DNA of 64,000 bases from Streptomyces sp. cf386 (GTDB lineage: Bacteria > Actinomycetota > Actinomycetes > Streptomycetales > Streptomycetaceae): contig NZ_FNHV01000001.1 of the NCBI RefSeq assembly GCF_900103585.1, positions 79,326 to 143,325 on the forward strand, in the 5' to 3' direction. Below are positions 42,651 to 52,309 of the stretch, piece after piece; position 1 is the stretch's first letter, and each line of letters opens with the position of its first letter. The translations under genes were made by a program, and so were the position numbers. A model generated the notes under the pieces. That model did not search any database. It saw nothing but the letters and a program-made list of their open reading frames with translations, and was not told the origin of the DNA.

Positions 42651-42743
42651 ATGACGGACCGCCGACACCGCGCCGCGCCGGTAGCACCCGGCCCGCCCGC
42701 CCCGCAGCGCATCGCCGCCCGGCCGGGCCATCGGTCGCGATGA
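42651..42743 (+). CDS. 30-aa leader ORF coupled to the cyclase gene
   Basis: The ATG at 42651 has an excellent AAGGAG 6 nt upstream, and the frame ends in an ATGA overlap with the next gene's ATG at 42740, which has no ribosome site of its own. The 30-residue product (MTDRRHRAAP...) is Arg/Pro/Ala-rich. Its likely role is to bring ribosomes to the downstream start. It may have no function as a peptide. Confidence 0.5.
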   Translation: MTDRRHRAAPVAPGPPAPQRIAARPGHRSR

Positions 42744-43702
42744 GCACGCACCGACCTCCCGCGTCCCCCTCCCCGCCCCCGCACCGCATGTCCGAGGCGG
42801 CCTTCCGGGCCCTGTACCGCAGGCTGCGTGAGCAGGTGCCCACCGGCGCGACCGGCCACCGGGGAACACTCGGCCTGCTCACGCCCGAACGGGTCGTGGC
42901 CGCCGCCGGCGAGGTCCGCAGCGGACGCACCGTCTCGCTCGCCGCACCCATCGAGACCGCGCCGGGCCCCGACAATCCGGAGCCCGCCACCCACCGGATG
43001 ATCGCGCCGACGTGCGAGGAGTCCACCTCCCACGGGCTGCACTTCGCCCGCGACCGGTTCGCCATGAACGTGCACGGCGACGCCGACAGCCACCTCGACG
43101 CGCTCTGCCATGTGATGTTCGACGGCGAGCTCTACGGCGGTGTCCCGGCGAGCACGGTGACGCCGGACCACGCCGGGGCGCTGACCCTGGACCTCGTGCG
43201 GGACGGCATCGTCGGACGCGGTGTGCTGCTGGACATCCCCCGGCTGCGGGGCGTGCCGTGGCTGGAACCCGGCGCCCAGGTGACCGCCGAGGACCTGGAG
43301 GCGGCCGAGACCGCCCAGGGGGTCACGGTCGGGCCGGGCGATCTGCTGTTCGTGCGCGTCGGGCACCGCAGTCGGCGCCGCAGCCTCGGCGCCTGGGACC
43401 CGGCTCAGGCCCGGGCGGGCCTGCATCCGGAGGCGATGCGCTTCCCGGCCGAGCGGGGTGTCGGCGTCCTCGGATCGGACGGCAACAACGACGCGGCACC
43501 GAGCCCGGTGCCGGGTGTCGACTATCCCGTGCACGTGCTGGCCGTGAACGCCATGGGAGTGCATCTGCTGGACTACCTGGACCTGGAAGAGCTGGCGGAG
43601 GTCTGCTCGGAGGCGGCCCGCTGGCACTTCCTGTGCGTGGTCGCCCCGCTGCGGCTTCCGTCGGCGACGGGCTCTCCGGTGAACCCGATCGCCGTCCTGT
43701 GA
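42740..43702 (+). CDS. cyclase-family (kynurenine-formamidase-like) hydrolase
   Basis: The 320-aa protein belongs to the 'cyclase family' of metal-dependent amidohydrolases. The block NVHGDADSHLDALCHVMF corresponds to the HxGTHxDxPxH metal motif, with the first part altered (DADSHLD in place of HGTHID). The C-terminal GSDGNNDAAPSPV and HVLAVNAMGVHLLD strands are typical. Relatives hydrolyse N-formylkynurenine and similar amides or lactones. Expression probably relies on translation of the 30-codon ORF before it. Confidence 0.75.
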   Translation: MSTHRPPASPSPPPHRMSEAAFRALYRRLREQVPTGATGHRGTLGLLTPERVVAAAGEVRSGRTVSLAAPIETAPGPDNPEPATHRMIAPTCEESTSHGLHFARDRFAMNVHGDADSHLDALCHVMFDGELYGGVPASTVTPDHAGALTLDLVRDGIVGRGVLLDIPRLRGVPWLEPGAQVTAEDLEAAETAQGVTVGPGDLLFVRVGHRSRRRSLGAWDPAQARAGLHPEAMRFPAERGVGVLGSDGNNDAAPSPVPGVDYPVHVLAVNAMGVHLLDYLDLEELAEVCSEAARWHFLCVVAPLRLPSATGSPVNPIAVL

Positions 43703-43826
43703 ACTGCCGGGGGCTCCGTTGCGGATGCTGCATCTGTGGCGTCCGTATACGTTCGAAGTGGGGACTTCCTCGTTTCCAGGTCACCCCAAGGGCGGGAGAC
43801 CGGCCCCGGCAAGGACGGTGGTCGTC

Positions 43827-45407
43827 ATGGGCGACTTGCCCCAGTACGACGTCATCATCATCGGCACCGGTGCCGGCGGCGGAACCCTCGCCCACCGGCT
43901 CGCCCCCTCGGGCAAACGGGTCCTGATCCTGGAACGCGGTGACTACCTGCCGCGTGAACGCGACAACTGGGACTCCACAGCCGTGTTCGTCAAGGCCAAG
44001 TACCGGGCCCCGGAGTTCTGGCTCGACAAGCACGGCGACGAGTTCCCGCCCGAGGTCAACTACTACGTCGGCGGCAACACCAAGTTCTACGGCGCGGCCC
44101 TGTTCCGGCTGCGGCCGGAGGACTTCGGGGAGATACGCCACCACGGCGGCCTGTCCCCCGCCTGGCCGATCCGCTACGAGGACCTGGAGCCGTACTACAC
44201 CGAGGCGGAGCACCTCTACCGGGTGCACGGGCGGCACGGCGAGGACCCCTGGGAAGGCCCGTACAGCGCCCAGTACGCCCATCCACCGGTCGAACACGAG
44301 CCGCGCATCCAGCAGTTGAGCGACGACCTGGAGAAACAGGGCCTGCACCCCTTCCACCTGCCCATCGGAGTCGACCTCACCCAGGACGCGAACGGCAAGG
44401 CCACCCACCTGAGCACCTGTATCCGCTGCAACCGGGTCGACGGGTTCCCGTGCCTGGTCCGGGGCAAGTCCGACGCCCAAGTGGTCTGCGTCGAACCGGC
44501 CCTGCGGCATCCGAACGTGGAGATGATCACCAACGCCCGGGTGACGCGCCTCGACACCGATCCGACGGGGCGCAGTGTCACCGCGGTCGTCGCCCGGCTC
44601 GCGGACGGGCAAGAGGCCCGCTTCTCGGCGGACATCGTGGTCGTGGCCTGCGGAGCGGTCAACTCCGCCGCGCTCCTGCTCGCTTCGGCGGGCGACCGGC
44701 ATCCGGACGGGCTGGCGAACAGCTCGGGTGTGGTCGGCCGCCACTACATGCGGCACAACAACCTCGCCCTGATGGCCGTGTCGAAGGAGCCCAACGACAC
44801 GCAGTTCCAGAAGACGCTCGCGATGCACGACTGGTACCTGGGCGCGGACGACTGGGACTATCCGCTCGGCGGCATCCAGATGCTCGGCAAGTCGGACGCC
44901 GAGCAGATCCACGGCGAGGCCCCGCGCTGGGCCGGGGCCGTGGCACCCGACATGCCCTTCGAGGTGCTGGCCCACCATGCCGTCGACTTCTGGCTGTGCG
45001 GGGAGGACCTGCCGCAGCCCGACAACCGGGTCACGCTGGACGGCGACGGCCGTATCCGCCTCACACTCGACGAGAAGAACAACATCGCCGGACTCGGGCG
45101 TCTGCGGCACAAGCTCCAGCACCTGCTCGGCCACCTCGGCATGCACGAGCACCACCTGCTGCCGCACAGCATCTACCTGCACAAGGGAATGCCCATCGGT
45201 GCCACCGCGCACCAGGCGGGCACGGTGCGGTTCGGCACCGACCCGGCGTCCTCCGCCCTGGACGTCCACTGCAAGGCGCACGACGTCGACAACCTGTACG
45301 TGGTCGACACGAGCTTCTTCCCGAGCATCGGGGCGGTCAACCCGTCCCTGACGGCCATGGCGAACGCCCTGCGGGTCGGCGATCACCTCGTGGAGCGGCT
45401 GGGTTGA
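43827..45407 (+). CDS. GMC-family FAD oxidoreductase
   Basis: The 526-aa protein has the FAD motif VIIIGTGAGGGTLAHRLAPSGKRVLILERG, the substrate-side GGNTKFYGAALFRL, and the conserved GMC C-terminus DNLYVVDTSFFPSIGAVNPSLTAMANALRVGDHL. It oxidises an alcohol or sugar (glucose/choline type). AAGGACGG precedes the ATG at 43827, and an upstream ATG at 43719 overlaps the cyclase end region without a ribosome site. Together with the SDR dehydrogenase and cydAB downstream it may feed electrons to quinone (inference). Confidence 0.85.
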   Translation: MGDLPQYDVIIIGTGAGGGTLAHRLAPSGKRVLILERGDYLPRERDNWDSTAVFVKAKYRAPEFWLDKHGDEFPPEVNYYVGGNTKFYGAALFRLRPEDFGEIRHHGGLSPAWPIRYEDLEPYYTEAEHLYRVHGRHGEDPWEGPYSAQYAHPPVEHEPRIQQLSDDLEKQGLHPFHLPIGVDLTQDANGKATHLSTCIRCNRVDGFPCLVRGKSDAQVVCVEPALRHPNVEMITNARVTRLDTDPTGRSVTAVVARLADGQEARFSADIVVVACGAVNSAALLLASAGDRHPDGLANSSGVVGRHYMRHNNLALMAVSKEPNDTQFQKTLAMHDWYLGADDWDYPLGGIQMLGKSDAEQIHGEAPRWAGAVAPDMPFEVLAHHAVDFWLCGEDLPQPDNRVTLDGDGRIRLTLDEKNNIAGLGRLRHKLQHLLGHLGMHEHHLLPHSIYLHKGMPIGATAHQAGTVRFGTDPASSALDVHCKAHDVDNLYVVDTSFFPSIGAVNPSLTAMANALRVGDHLVERLG

Positions 45408-45459
45408 CCGAGGCCGGGCTCCGGCGACTCGCCTTCGAGCGGGCGAAGGTCCTGCGCCG

Positions 45460-45476
45460 GTCGGCGCAACGCCGAC
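45460..45476. terminator. short hairpin after the GMC gene
   Basis: GTCGGCG and CGCCGAC pair around CAA, within the 165-bp gap between the GMC and SDR genes. GC-rich, no T-run. Confidence 0.5.
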
Positions 45477-45572
45477 TTGCGCCGCGCGCCGTCTGTCGCC
45501 CCCGGTGATTGGGTTGCGCCCTGACCTCCGGGCCACGGCCCGGACGACCCCGCCACGCAGGAGACAGTGACC

Positions 45573-46412
45573 GTGAGTTCCCCCGAGGGCGCGCCCCGCA
45601 ACGTGATCCCCGTCCATCTGCTCAAGGGCCAGAAGGCCCTGGTCACCGGGGCGAACTCCGGCATCGGCCGGGCGACGGCCGTGGCCATGGGCCGGGCCGG
45701 GGCCGACGTCGTCGTCAACTATGTGGCCGGTGCCGAGGAAGCCGAGAAGGTGGTCGAGGAGATCAAGTCCTTCGGGGTGCGGGCGGCGGCCTACGAGGCG
45801 GACGTCTCCGACGAGGAGCAGGTCGTCGCGATGACGAACCGGATGGTCGACGAGTTCGGCACGATCGACATCCTGGTCGCCAACGCCGGGCTGCAGCGCG
45901 ACGCCGCGTTCACCGAGATGACGCTCGCCCAGTGGCGCAAGGTCCTCGACGTCAACCTCACGGGGCAGTTCCTGTGCGCCCGGGAGGCCACCAAGGAGTT
46001 CCTGCGGCGTGGTGTCGTCCCCGAGGTGTCCCGCGCGGCAGGCAAGATCATCTGCATGAGCTCCGTGCACCAGGTCATCCCGTGGGCCGGGCACGTCAAC
46101 TACGCGTCCTCCAAGGGCGGCGTGCAGATGATGATGGAGACCCTCGCCCAGGAACTCGCACCGCAGAAGATCCGCGTGAACGCCATCGCCCCCGGCGCCA
46201 TCAAGACTCCCATCAACACCAGCGCCTGGGACACGCCCGAGGCCCGCGAGGACCTCCTCAAGCTGATTCCGTACGATCGTGTCGGCGACCCGGAGGACAT
46301 CGCGCACGCGGCGGTGGGCCTCGCCTCCGACCTCATGGACTATGTGGTGGGCACCACGCTCTTCGTGGACGGCGGGATGACCCTGTTCCCCGGTTTCGCC
46401 ACCGGCGGCTGA
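45573..46412 (+). CDS. classical SDR, glucose-1-dehydrogenase-like
   Basis: The 279-aa enzyme has all SDR marks: ALVTGANSGIGRATAVAMG, VANAGLQ, the Ser of CMSSVHQ, YASSK (Tyr and Lys) and the C-terminal DGGMTLFPGF. It is close to NAD(P)-dependent glucose/ribitol dehydrogenases. AGGAG at 45559-45563 favours the GTG at 45573 over 45567. It lies 35 bp upstream of cydA, and co-transcription is likely. Confidence 0.85.
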   Translation: MSSPEGAPRNVIPVHLLKGQKALVTGANSGIGRATAVAMGRAGADVVVNYVAGAEEAEKVVEEIKSFGVRAAAYEADVSDEEQVVAMTNRMVDEFGTIDILVANAGLQRDAAFTEMTLAQWRKVLDVNLTGQFLCAREATKEFLRRGVVPEVSRAAGKIICMSSVHQVIPWAGHVNYASSKGGVQMMMETLAQELAPQKIRVNAIAPGAIKTPINTSAWDTPEAREDLLKLIPYDRVGDPEDIAHAAVGLASDLMDYVVGTTLFVDGGMTLFPGFATGG

Positions 46413-46447
46413 CACCACCCGCACGACGGCCCCCGGACGGAACTCGG

Positions 46448-47902
46448 ATGCACAACACCCTCCATCTGCTGGCGGACGCGCCGGCGCAGCTGCTGCCGGC
46501 CAGGTCCCTGATGGCCTTCACCCTGGCGTCCCACATCATCCTGGTGCCCTTGGGTGTGGCACTGCCGCTGATCACGCTCATCCTGCACGGCTACGGGCTG
46601 CGCCGCGGGGACCGGACGGCCCTGCTGCTGGCGCGCCGCTGGTCGGCGGTCATGGCCGTCCAGTTCGCGATCGGCGTGGTCACCGGCACCGTGCTGTCCT
46701 TCGAGTTCGGGCTGCTCTGGCCGGGGCTGATGGGCAGATGGGGCGATGTGTTCGGCATCGGGTTCGGCGTCGAGGCGTGGGCCTTCTTCCTGGAGGCCGT
46801 CCTCATCGCCGTCTACCTGTACGGCTGGCGGCGGCTCCCCGCCCGGACCCACTTCCTGCTCGGACTGCCCCTGCCCGTCACGGCACTGCTCGGCGCCTTC
46901 GGGATCCTGGCCGCCAACTCCTGGATGAACACCCCGCGCGGCTTCCGGCTCGACTCCGCGGGCAACCCCGTCGACGTGAACATCTGGAAGGCGATCTTCA
47001 CGCCGATGTTCGGCCCGCAGTACTGGCACTTCGTCGTGGCGATGCTCGTGACGGCGGGCTACGTGGTGGCCGGCGTCTACGCCGTCGGTTGGCTGCGCGG
47101 TCGCCGGGACCGCTACCACCGGCTCGGTTTCACGATCCCCTTCACGGTCGCCGCGGTGTTCACGCCCGTGCAGTTCGTGCTGGGCGACTCCATCGCCCGG
47201 CAGGTCTTCCACAAGCAGCCGGTGAAGTTCGCCGCCATGGAGATCGTCTGGGACACCGACACCCATGTGCCGGAGTACCTGTTCGGCCGACTGCATCCGG
47301 ACGGGAGCATCTCCGGCGGTATCAAGATCCCGCAGCTCGACTCCATCCTCGCCGGTTTCAGCCCGGACACCAGGGTGACCGGGCTGACCTCCGTCCCCGC
47401 GGACCAGCGGCCGAACGCCACCCAGGCGACCATCGCCCACTGGGCCTTCGACCTCATGGTCGGCATCGGCAGCCTGCTCGCGGTGCTCGCCCTGTGGTAC
47501 GGCCTGGTCTGGCTGCGACGGCGCCGGCTGCCCGCCTCCCCGTGGTTCTACCGGTGCGCCGCCGTGGCCGGCGTCGCCTCGGTCATCGCGGTCGAATGCG
47601 GCTGGATCACCACCGAGGTGGGCCGCCAGCCGTGGATCGTCTACGAGAACATGCGGGTCGCCGAAGCCGTCACCTCGACCCGGTCCACCAGTCTGTGGAT
47701 CATGTTCGGCCTGGTCGTCGCGGTGTACGTGTTCATCTTCGGCTCGTTCCTCGCGATCCTGCTGCGGATGCGCATCCGCTGGCGGCTCGCCGACGAGGCG
47801 GACAGGGCGGCGGCCGGGGCCGGGACAGCGGTGGAGCCACCCGAGTCGGACACACCCTATGGACCGCGCCCCACGGTGCCGTCCGGTCAGGACCGGCCAT
47901 GA
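46448..47902 (+). CDS. cydA: cytochrome bd-type quinol oxidase subunit I
   Basis: The 484-aa protein has about nine membrane helices. The family's haem His lies in FTLASHIILVPLGVALP, the quinol-side sequence ILAANSWMNTPRGF follows, and GRQPWIVYENMRVAEAVT is the conserved segment after the Q-loop. The loop is short, as in the cyanide-insensitive CIO type. It reduces O2 to water with quinol without pumping protons and supports low-oxygen or stressed respiration. It overlaps cydB by ATGA. Confidence 0.9.
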   Translation: MHNTLHLLADAPAQLLPARSLMAFTLASHIILVPLGVALPLITLILHGYGLRRGDRTALLLARRWSAVMAVQFAIGVVTGTVLSFEFGLLWPGLMGRWGDVFGIGFGVEAWAFFLEAVLIAVYLYGWRRLPARTHFLLGLPLPVTALLGAFGILAANSWMNTPRGFRLDSAGNPVDVNIWKAIFTPMFGPQYWHFVVAMLVTAGYVVAGVYAVGWLRGRRDRYHRLGFTIPFTVAAVFTPVQFVLGDSIARQVFHKQPVKFAAMEIVWDTDTHVPEYLFGRLHPDGSISGGIKIPQLDSILAGFSPDTRVTGLTSVPADQRPNATQATIAHWAFDLMVGIGSLLAVLALWYGLVWLRRRRLPASPWFYRCAAVAGVASVIAVECGWITTEVGRQPWIVYENMRVAEAVTSTRSTSLWIMFGLVVAVYVFIFGSFLAILLRMRIRWRLADEADRAAAGAGTAVEPPESDTPYGPRPTVPSGQDRP

Positions 47903-48936
47903 TGGCCGATGTCATCGCCGTCGTCCTGCTGCTCGCGATCGCCGCCTACGCCTGCGCCGGCGGCACCGACTACGGCGCGGGCTTCTGGGACCTGACCGCC
48001 GGCGGAGCGGAGCGGGGCAAGCGGCCCCGCTGGCTGATCGACCATGCGATGGCTCCCGTGTGGGAGGTCAACAACGTCTGGCTGATCTTCGTACTCGTCA
48101 TCATGTGGACGGGCTTTCCCGTCTTCTTCCAGCAGCTGTTCCAGTCGATGTGGCTGCCGCTCACGCTGGCCGCCGTGGGCACCGTGCTGCGCGGCGCGGG
48201 TTTCGCACTGCGCAAGCCCGCACGGCGGCTGGCCGGACGGCGCCTGTACGGCGCGGTGTTCGCGGTCTCCTCCCTGCTGACGCCGTTCTTCCTCGGCGCC
48301 GCGGCCGGCGGAGTGGCGTCGGGCCGGGTGACCGCTGACACGAAGGCCTCGGATCACGCGTGGGCCCACCCCACCCCCGTGCTGTTCGGTCTGCTCGCCG
48401 TGGCGACCACCGCCCTGCTGGGCGCGGCGTTCCTCGCCGCGGACGCCCGGCGCTTCGGCGCGCCGGACCTGGACGGCTACTTCCGGCGGCGGGCACTGGC
48501 CGCGCTGGGCGTCGTCGCCGCTCTCGCCGTGCTCACGCTGGGCGTCGCACACGAGGACGCGGCGCACGTGTGGCACGGGCTCACGCACGGAGTGGGACTC
48601 GCCTTCGTGGTCGTGGCGGCCGTGAGCACCCTCGCCACCGCCTGGCTGCTGCTGCGTCCCTCCGGCGGCTGGTCCCGGGTCACGGCGGTCGGCGTGGTCG
48701 CGTCCGCCGTCATCGCCTGGGGCTTGGCACAGCGCCCGTATCTCGTCCCGACCTCGCTGACGGTGGCCGAGGGTGCGGGCGCGGACACCACCCTGCGCTG
48801 GCTGGGCGTGGTCACCCTCGTCGCCGTCGTGCTCGTCCTGCCCGCGGTCGTCCTGCTCTATTGGCTGGACACCCACGGCGAGCTGGAGGGTCTCACCGAC
48901 GCCGATCTGCGGCGCGGTGCCGGTGACGAGGGCTGA
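47899..48936 (+). CDS. cydB: cytochrome bd-type quinol oxidase subunit II
   Basis: The 345-aa protein has eight helices and the CydB marks GTDYGAGFWDLTAGG and APVWEVNNVWLIFVLVIMWTGFPVFF near the N-terminus. It pairs with CydA. No cydDC (haem/thiol exporter) or small CydX-like ORF follows. The gene ends 8 bp from the convergent GH15 gene, with no room for a hairpin between them. Confidence 0.9.
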   Translation: MMADVIAVVLLLAIAAYACAGGTDYGAGFWDLTAGGAERGKRPRWLIDHAMAPVWEVNNVWLIFVLVIMWTGFPVFFQQLFQSMWLPLTLAAVGTVLRGAGFALRKPARRLAGRRLYGAVFAVSSLLTPFFLGAAAGGVASGRVTADTKASDHAWAHPTPVLFGLLAVATTALLGAAFLAADARRFGAPDLDGYFRRRALAALGVVAALAVLTLGVAHEDAAHVWHGLTHGVGLAFVVVAAVSTLATAWLLLRPSGGWSRVTAVGVVASAVIAWGLAQRPYLVPTSLTVAEGAGADTTLRWLGVVTLVAVVLVLPAVVLLYWLDTHGELEGLTDADLRRGAGDEG

Positions 48937-48944
48937 GTCCCACG

Positions 48945-50783
48945 TCAGGTTCGGTCGAGAGCCGCGTTCAAGGTGACGGCCGCGTCGATGAGGGCGAGGT
49001 GGGTGAAGGCCTGCGGGAAATTACCCAGCTGACGGCCCGTCGGGGCGATCTCCTCCGAGTACAGGCCCAGATGGTTGGCGTACCCCATCATCTTCTCGAA
49101 CACCAGCCGCGCCCTGTCGGTCCGTCCCGCGCGCGCCAGGGCGTCGACGTACATGAAGGTGCACAGCGAGAAGGTGCCCTCCGAGCCGAGCAGGCCGTCG
49201 GGCGACGCCTCGGGGTTGTAGCGGTAGACCAGGCTGTCACTGACCAGTTCCAGTTCCATGCTGCCGAGAGTCGCCGTCCACATCGGGTCTTCGGGGGTGA
49301 TGAACCCGACCGTCGACATGCGTAGCAGCGAGGAGTCGAGGACATCGCTGCCGTAGTGCTGGACGAAGGCCTGACGTTTCTCGCTCCAGCCCTTGGCCAT
49401 GACCTGCTCGTAGCAGTCGTCCCGGGCCTTGCGCCAGCGTTCGGCGGCAGCGGGCCTGCCGTTCGATTCGGAGAGCCGCAGGGCGCGGTCGAAGGCCACC
49501 CAGGACATGACGCGGCCGTAGGTGAAGTCCTGTCGCCCGCCCCGGGTCTCCCACAGGCCCTCTTCCGCCTGGTCCCAGTGGTCGACCAGCCACTCGAGGT
49601 TCGTCAGCAGCGCGTTCCATCCGTGGTGCCCCATCTGGAGCCCGTGCCGGTGCGCGAAGTAGATGCTGTCGAGCGCCTCGCCGTAGATGTCCAGCTGGAG
49701 TTGCGTGGCCGCGCCGTTGCCGATGCGCACGGGGGCGGAACCCGCGTAGCCCGCCCAGTGGTCGAGGGTCTCCTCGTCCAGGTCGGAGGAGCCGTCCACC
49801 TTGTACATGATGTTCAGCGGGCCTGTGGCGCCGTGTCGTCCGGCCCGCTCCTTGACCCGGTCGGCGAGCCACTGGATGAACGCCCTGGCTTCGTCGGTGA
49901 AGCCCAGCCCCACCAGGGCGTACACCGAGAACGACGCGTCGCGTATCCAGGTGTACCGGTAGTCCCAGTTGCGCTCGCCGCCCAGTTGTTCCGGGAGCGC
50001 CGCCGTCGGGGCGGCCACCACGGCACCGGTGGGCGCGAAGGTCATGAGTTTCAGCGTGATCGCGGAGCGCTCCACGGTTTCGCGCCAGCGACCCGTGTAC
50101 CGCGACTGGCGCAGCCAGGTACGCCAGAACTGCACCGTCTCGTCGAATAGTTGCTGGTACTCGGCCAGTCGCAGCTCCCTGGGCGGCCCCTCCGCCGCCC
50201 ACTCCAGGGCCAGCCCGCGCTCCTGGCCCGCCTCAAGCGTCAGTGTGAAGTGCAGGTCGTCGCGGCGGTCGCTCAGCAGGTCGAGCAATCGTTCGTCCCC
50301 CGGTTCACGGATGGCGTGGACGGTGAGCTCCGAGCCGTCCTGCGCGGCGAACACCGCTCCGTGCGGGGCGATCTGCAACCGGTGCGGCTGCCGCCCGTAA
50401 TCGAACCGCGGCGCTATGTCCCCCTCGAACGTCATCCTGCCGCGCACACACCGGACCATGCGCACCAAGCGGTGGCTCTCGGTGACCGTCCTGCCGGTCA
50501 CCGGCATGAAGTCGATCACCTCTCCGGCGCCCTCCTCGGTCATGAAGCGGGTGACGAGGATCGCCGTGTCGGGCAGGTACAACTGTTTGGTCGCGTAGGC
50601 ACGGTGTCTCGGCCGGACAGTGCAGTGCCCGCCCTTGTCCTTGTCGAGCAGCGCGCCGAACACACTGGGCGAGTCGAACCTCGGGGCGCAGAGCCAGTCG
50701 ACGCTGCCGTCGGACGTCACCAGCGCTGCCGTCTGCAGATCGCCGAGAAGACCGTGGTTCTCGATCAGTGGGTAGTCGTCCAT
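48945..50783 (-). CDS. glycoside hydrolase family 15 enzyme (glucoamylase/trehalase-like)
   Basis: The 612-aa protein opens with the bacterial GH15 pattern IENHGLLGDLQTAALVTSDGSVDWLCAPRFDSPSVF and has an (alpha/alpha)6 barrel with RNWDYRYTWIRDASFSVYAL, LDEETLDHWAGY and the C-terminal GTFSLCTFMYVDALARAGR. Actinobacterial members act as trehalases or glucoamylases in the cytoplasm. No signal peptide. AAGGGCGG supports the ATG at 50783. Confidence 0.85.
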   Translation of the reverse strand: MDDYPLIENHGLLGDLQTAALVTSDGSVDWLCAPRFDSPSVFGALLDKDKGGHCTVRPRHRAYATKQLYLPDTAILVTRFMTEEGAGEVIDFMPVTGRTVTESHRLVRMVRCVRGRMTFEGDIAPRFDYGRQPHRLQIAPHGAVFAAQDGSELTVHAIREPGDERLLDLLSDRRDDLHFTLTLEAGQERGLALEWAAEGPPRELRLAEYQQLFDETVQFWRTWLRQSRYTGRWRETVERSAITLKLMTFAPTGAVVAAPTAALPEQLGGERNWDYRYTWIRDASFSVYALVGLGFTDEARAFIQWLADRVKERAGRHGATGPLNIMYKVDGSSDLDEETLDHWAGYAGSAPVRIGNGAATQLQLDIYGEALDSIYFAHRHGLQMGHHGWNALLTNLEWLVDHWDQAEEGLWETRGGRQDFTYGRVMSWVAFDRALRLSESNGRPAAAERWRKARDDCYEQVMAKGWSEKRQAFVQHYGSDVLDSSLLRMSTVGFITPEDPMWTATLGSMELELVSDSLVYRYNPEASPDGLLGSEGTFSLCTFMYVDALARAGRTDRARLVFEKMMGYANHLGLYSEEIAPTGRQLGNFPQAFTHLALIDAAVTLNAALDRT

Positions 50784-51026
50784 CGGGGCCGCCCTTTCGG
50801 TGTGCGATTCACCCGAATGCCCCACGCATCACAGTAAGCCGAGTGCCCGGGATCGGCGCGCGGAGACGAGCGCCGCCGGCTGCCGCGCCCACGCAGCGGA
50901 GTGCCGTAGTCCGCTGCGTAGCGCACTCTGGAGGTGGGAAGGAGCGTCGATGGGGACTGACTCAGGCGTGCCGTCGGCGGCAGGGATCCGGACACCACGC
51001 CCGGGCACGACGCGCGTCGGCGGCTG

Positions 51027-51953
51027 ATGCGGCGCGAAGCCGGGGACCGGCGGCGGATCCTCGCCCTGCTGCGCGTGTCATGGTGGCGTGGCCGTGTCAG
51101 GGAGCTGACTGCCCGGCAGAAGGACTTCCACGCGCGGGTGGAGACCCGCTTCCCGGTGGTCACCGGGCTCGTGGACCGCATGGTGTCGGTGAACATCTTC
51201 GACTCCGCCACTCGCATCGCGGCGCAGTGCTTCCTGACCGCCGTCCCGTTGCTGTTCGTGGTGGGTGCGTACGCCCCGACCGCGGTGCGGGACCAGGTCC
51301 TGGCATCGGTCAGTGCCGTCTTCGGTCTGACCGGGCCGGCGAAGGACGAGGTGAGGCAGGCGTTCCAGCCCCCTACCGACGATCTGCGCCAGGCGACCGG
51401 CCTGGTGGGCCTGCTCATGGTGCTGCTGTCGGCGACCGCGGTGAGTCGCGCGGTGCAGCGGCTGTGCAGGCGGGCCTGGCTCATGCCCCGGACGGGGGCG
51501 AAAGTCGCTCCGTGGCGGTGGCTGGCGTGGATCGCCCTGTGGCTGGGCGCACTGGTCGTGCAGGGGCTGCTGCACAACGGGTTCGGCCGATGGGCGGGGC
51601 TGGGATTTCTGACCATCCTGGTCATGCAGGCGGCCATGTGGTGGTGGACCCAGCACCTTCTGCTGGCCGGCGTCGTCCGCTGGGCGCCCCTCTTGCCCGG
51701 GGCCGTCATCACGGCGATCGCGGTCAGCTGCCTGTCCGTGACCGCGCACTTCTACATGCCACGGGCACTCAACCGGGCCCTGGCCAACTACGGTTCCGCG
51801 GGGTCGGTTTTCATCCTGCTGTCCTGGCTGATCGTCGTGTGTGTGGCCGTCGCCATCGGCCTCAGCGCGGGCGCGGTGCTGTCCCAGGATCCCTTTCTGA
51901 AGCACCGCCTCGGAACCCCTACATCGCCGCCTGGCGAGGCCGAGCACGGGTGA
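51027..51953 (+). CDS. YihY/BrkB-family membrane protein
   Basis: The 308-aa protein has a basic N-terminus, then five or six helices (about 65-85, 125-150, 165-190, 195-215, 225-250, 260-285). The helix beginning GSAGSVFILLSWLIVVCVAVAIGLSAG is the most typical YihY feature. Function in this family is not settled. A strong hairpin follows at 51988-52022, and the remaining gap to 52309 shows no gene. Confidence 0.75.
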   Translation: MRREAGDRRRILALLRVSWWRGRVRELTARQKDFHARVETRFPVVTGLVDRMVSVNIFDSATRIAAQCFLTAVPLLFVVGAYAPTAVRDQVLASVSAVFGLTGPAKDEVRQAFQPPTDDLRQATGLVGLLMVLLSATAVSRAVQRLCRRAWLMPRTGAKVAPWRWLAWIALWLGALVVQGLLHNGFGRWAGLGFLTILVMQAAMWWWTQHLLLAGVVRWAPLLPGAVITAIAVSCLSVTAHFYMPRALNRALANYGSAGSVFILLSWLIVVCVAVAIGLSAGAVLSQDPFLKHRLGTPTSPPGEAEHG

Positions 51954-51987
51954 CAGCCCCTGCGTGCCACCAGTGCGGGCCGCGCCT

Positions 51988-52022
51988 CCGGCCCGGTGCA
52001 CACCGGGTGCGCACCGGGCCGG
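51988..52022. terminator. hairpin after the YihY gene
   Basis: CCGGCCCGGTGC (51988-51999) pairs with GCACCGGGCCGG (52011-52022), 12 bp, loop 11 nt. The 287 bp after it up to the convergent DctA-like gene hold nothing I can recognise. Confidence 0.8.
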
Positions 52023-52309
52023 AAACTGCAGGTCAGGTCCAGGCCGTCACCGGCAAGAACGACCATCTGAGTGCACGGGGCGCACGATGAGGCGGCACAT
52101 CACGTCTTCCTGCTCCCCTTGCGAACTGTGACTGCTGAGTCAGGCACTCGCTTGCTTGGCACGCCCTGGCAACGACCACGCGCCGCCTCGTCCCGGGCAG
52201 GGACTGAACGGTCTCCGGCAGCCAACTCACCTTGACGGCAAGCGCCCTCAACCGACTGACCGGCAACCGCGATTACGGGGTGAACTCGACGCTCCGAGCC
52301 AGGTTCTCC

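Noticed and set aside
43323..46424. 1033-codon minus-strand frame
   Set aside because: It covers the cyclase, GMC and SDR genes, all with clear motifs. The antisense reading is low-complexity.
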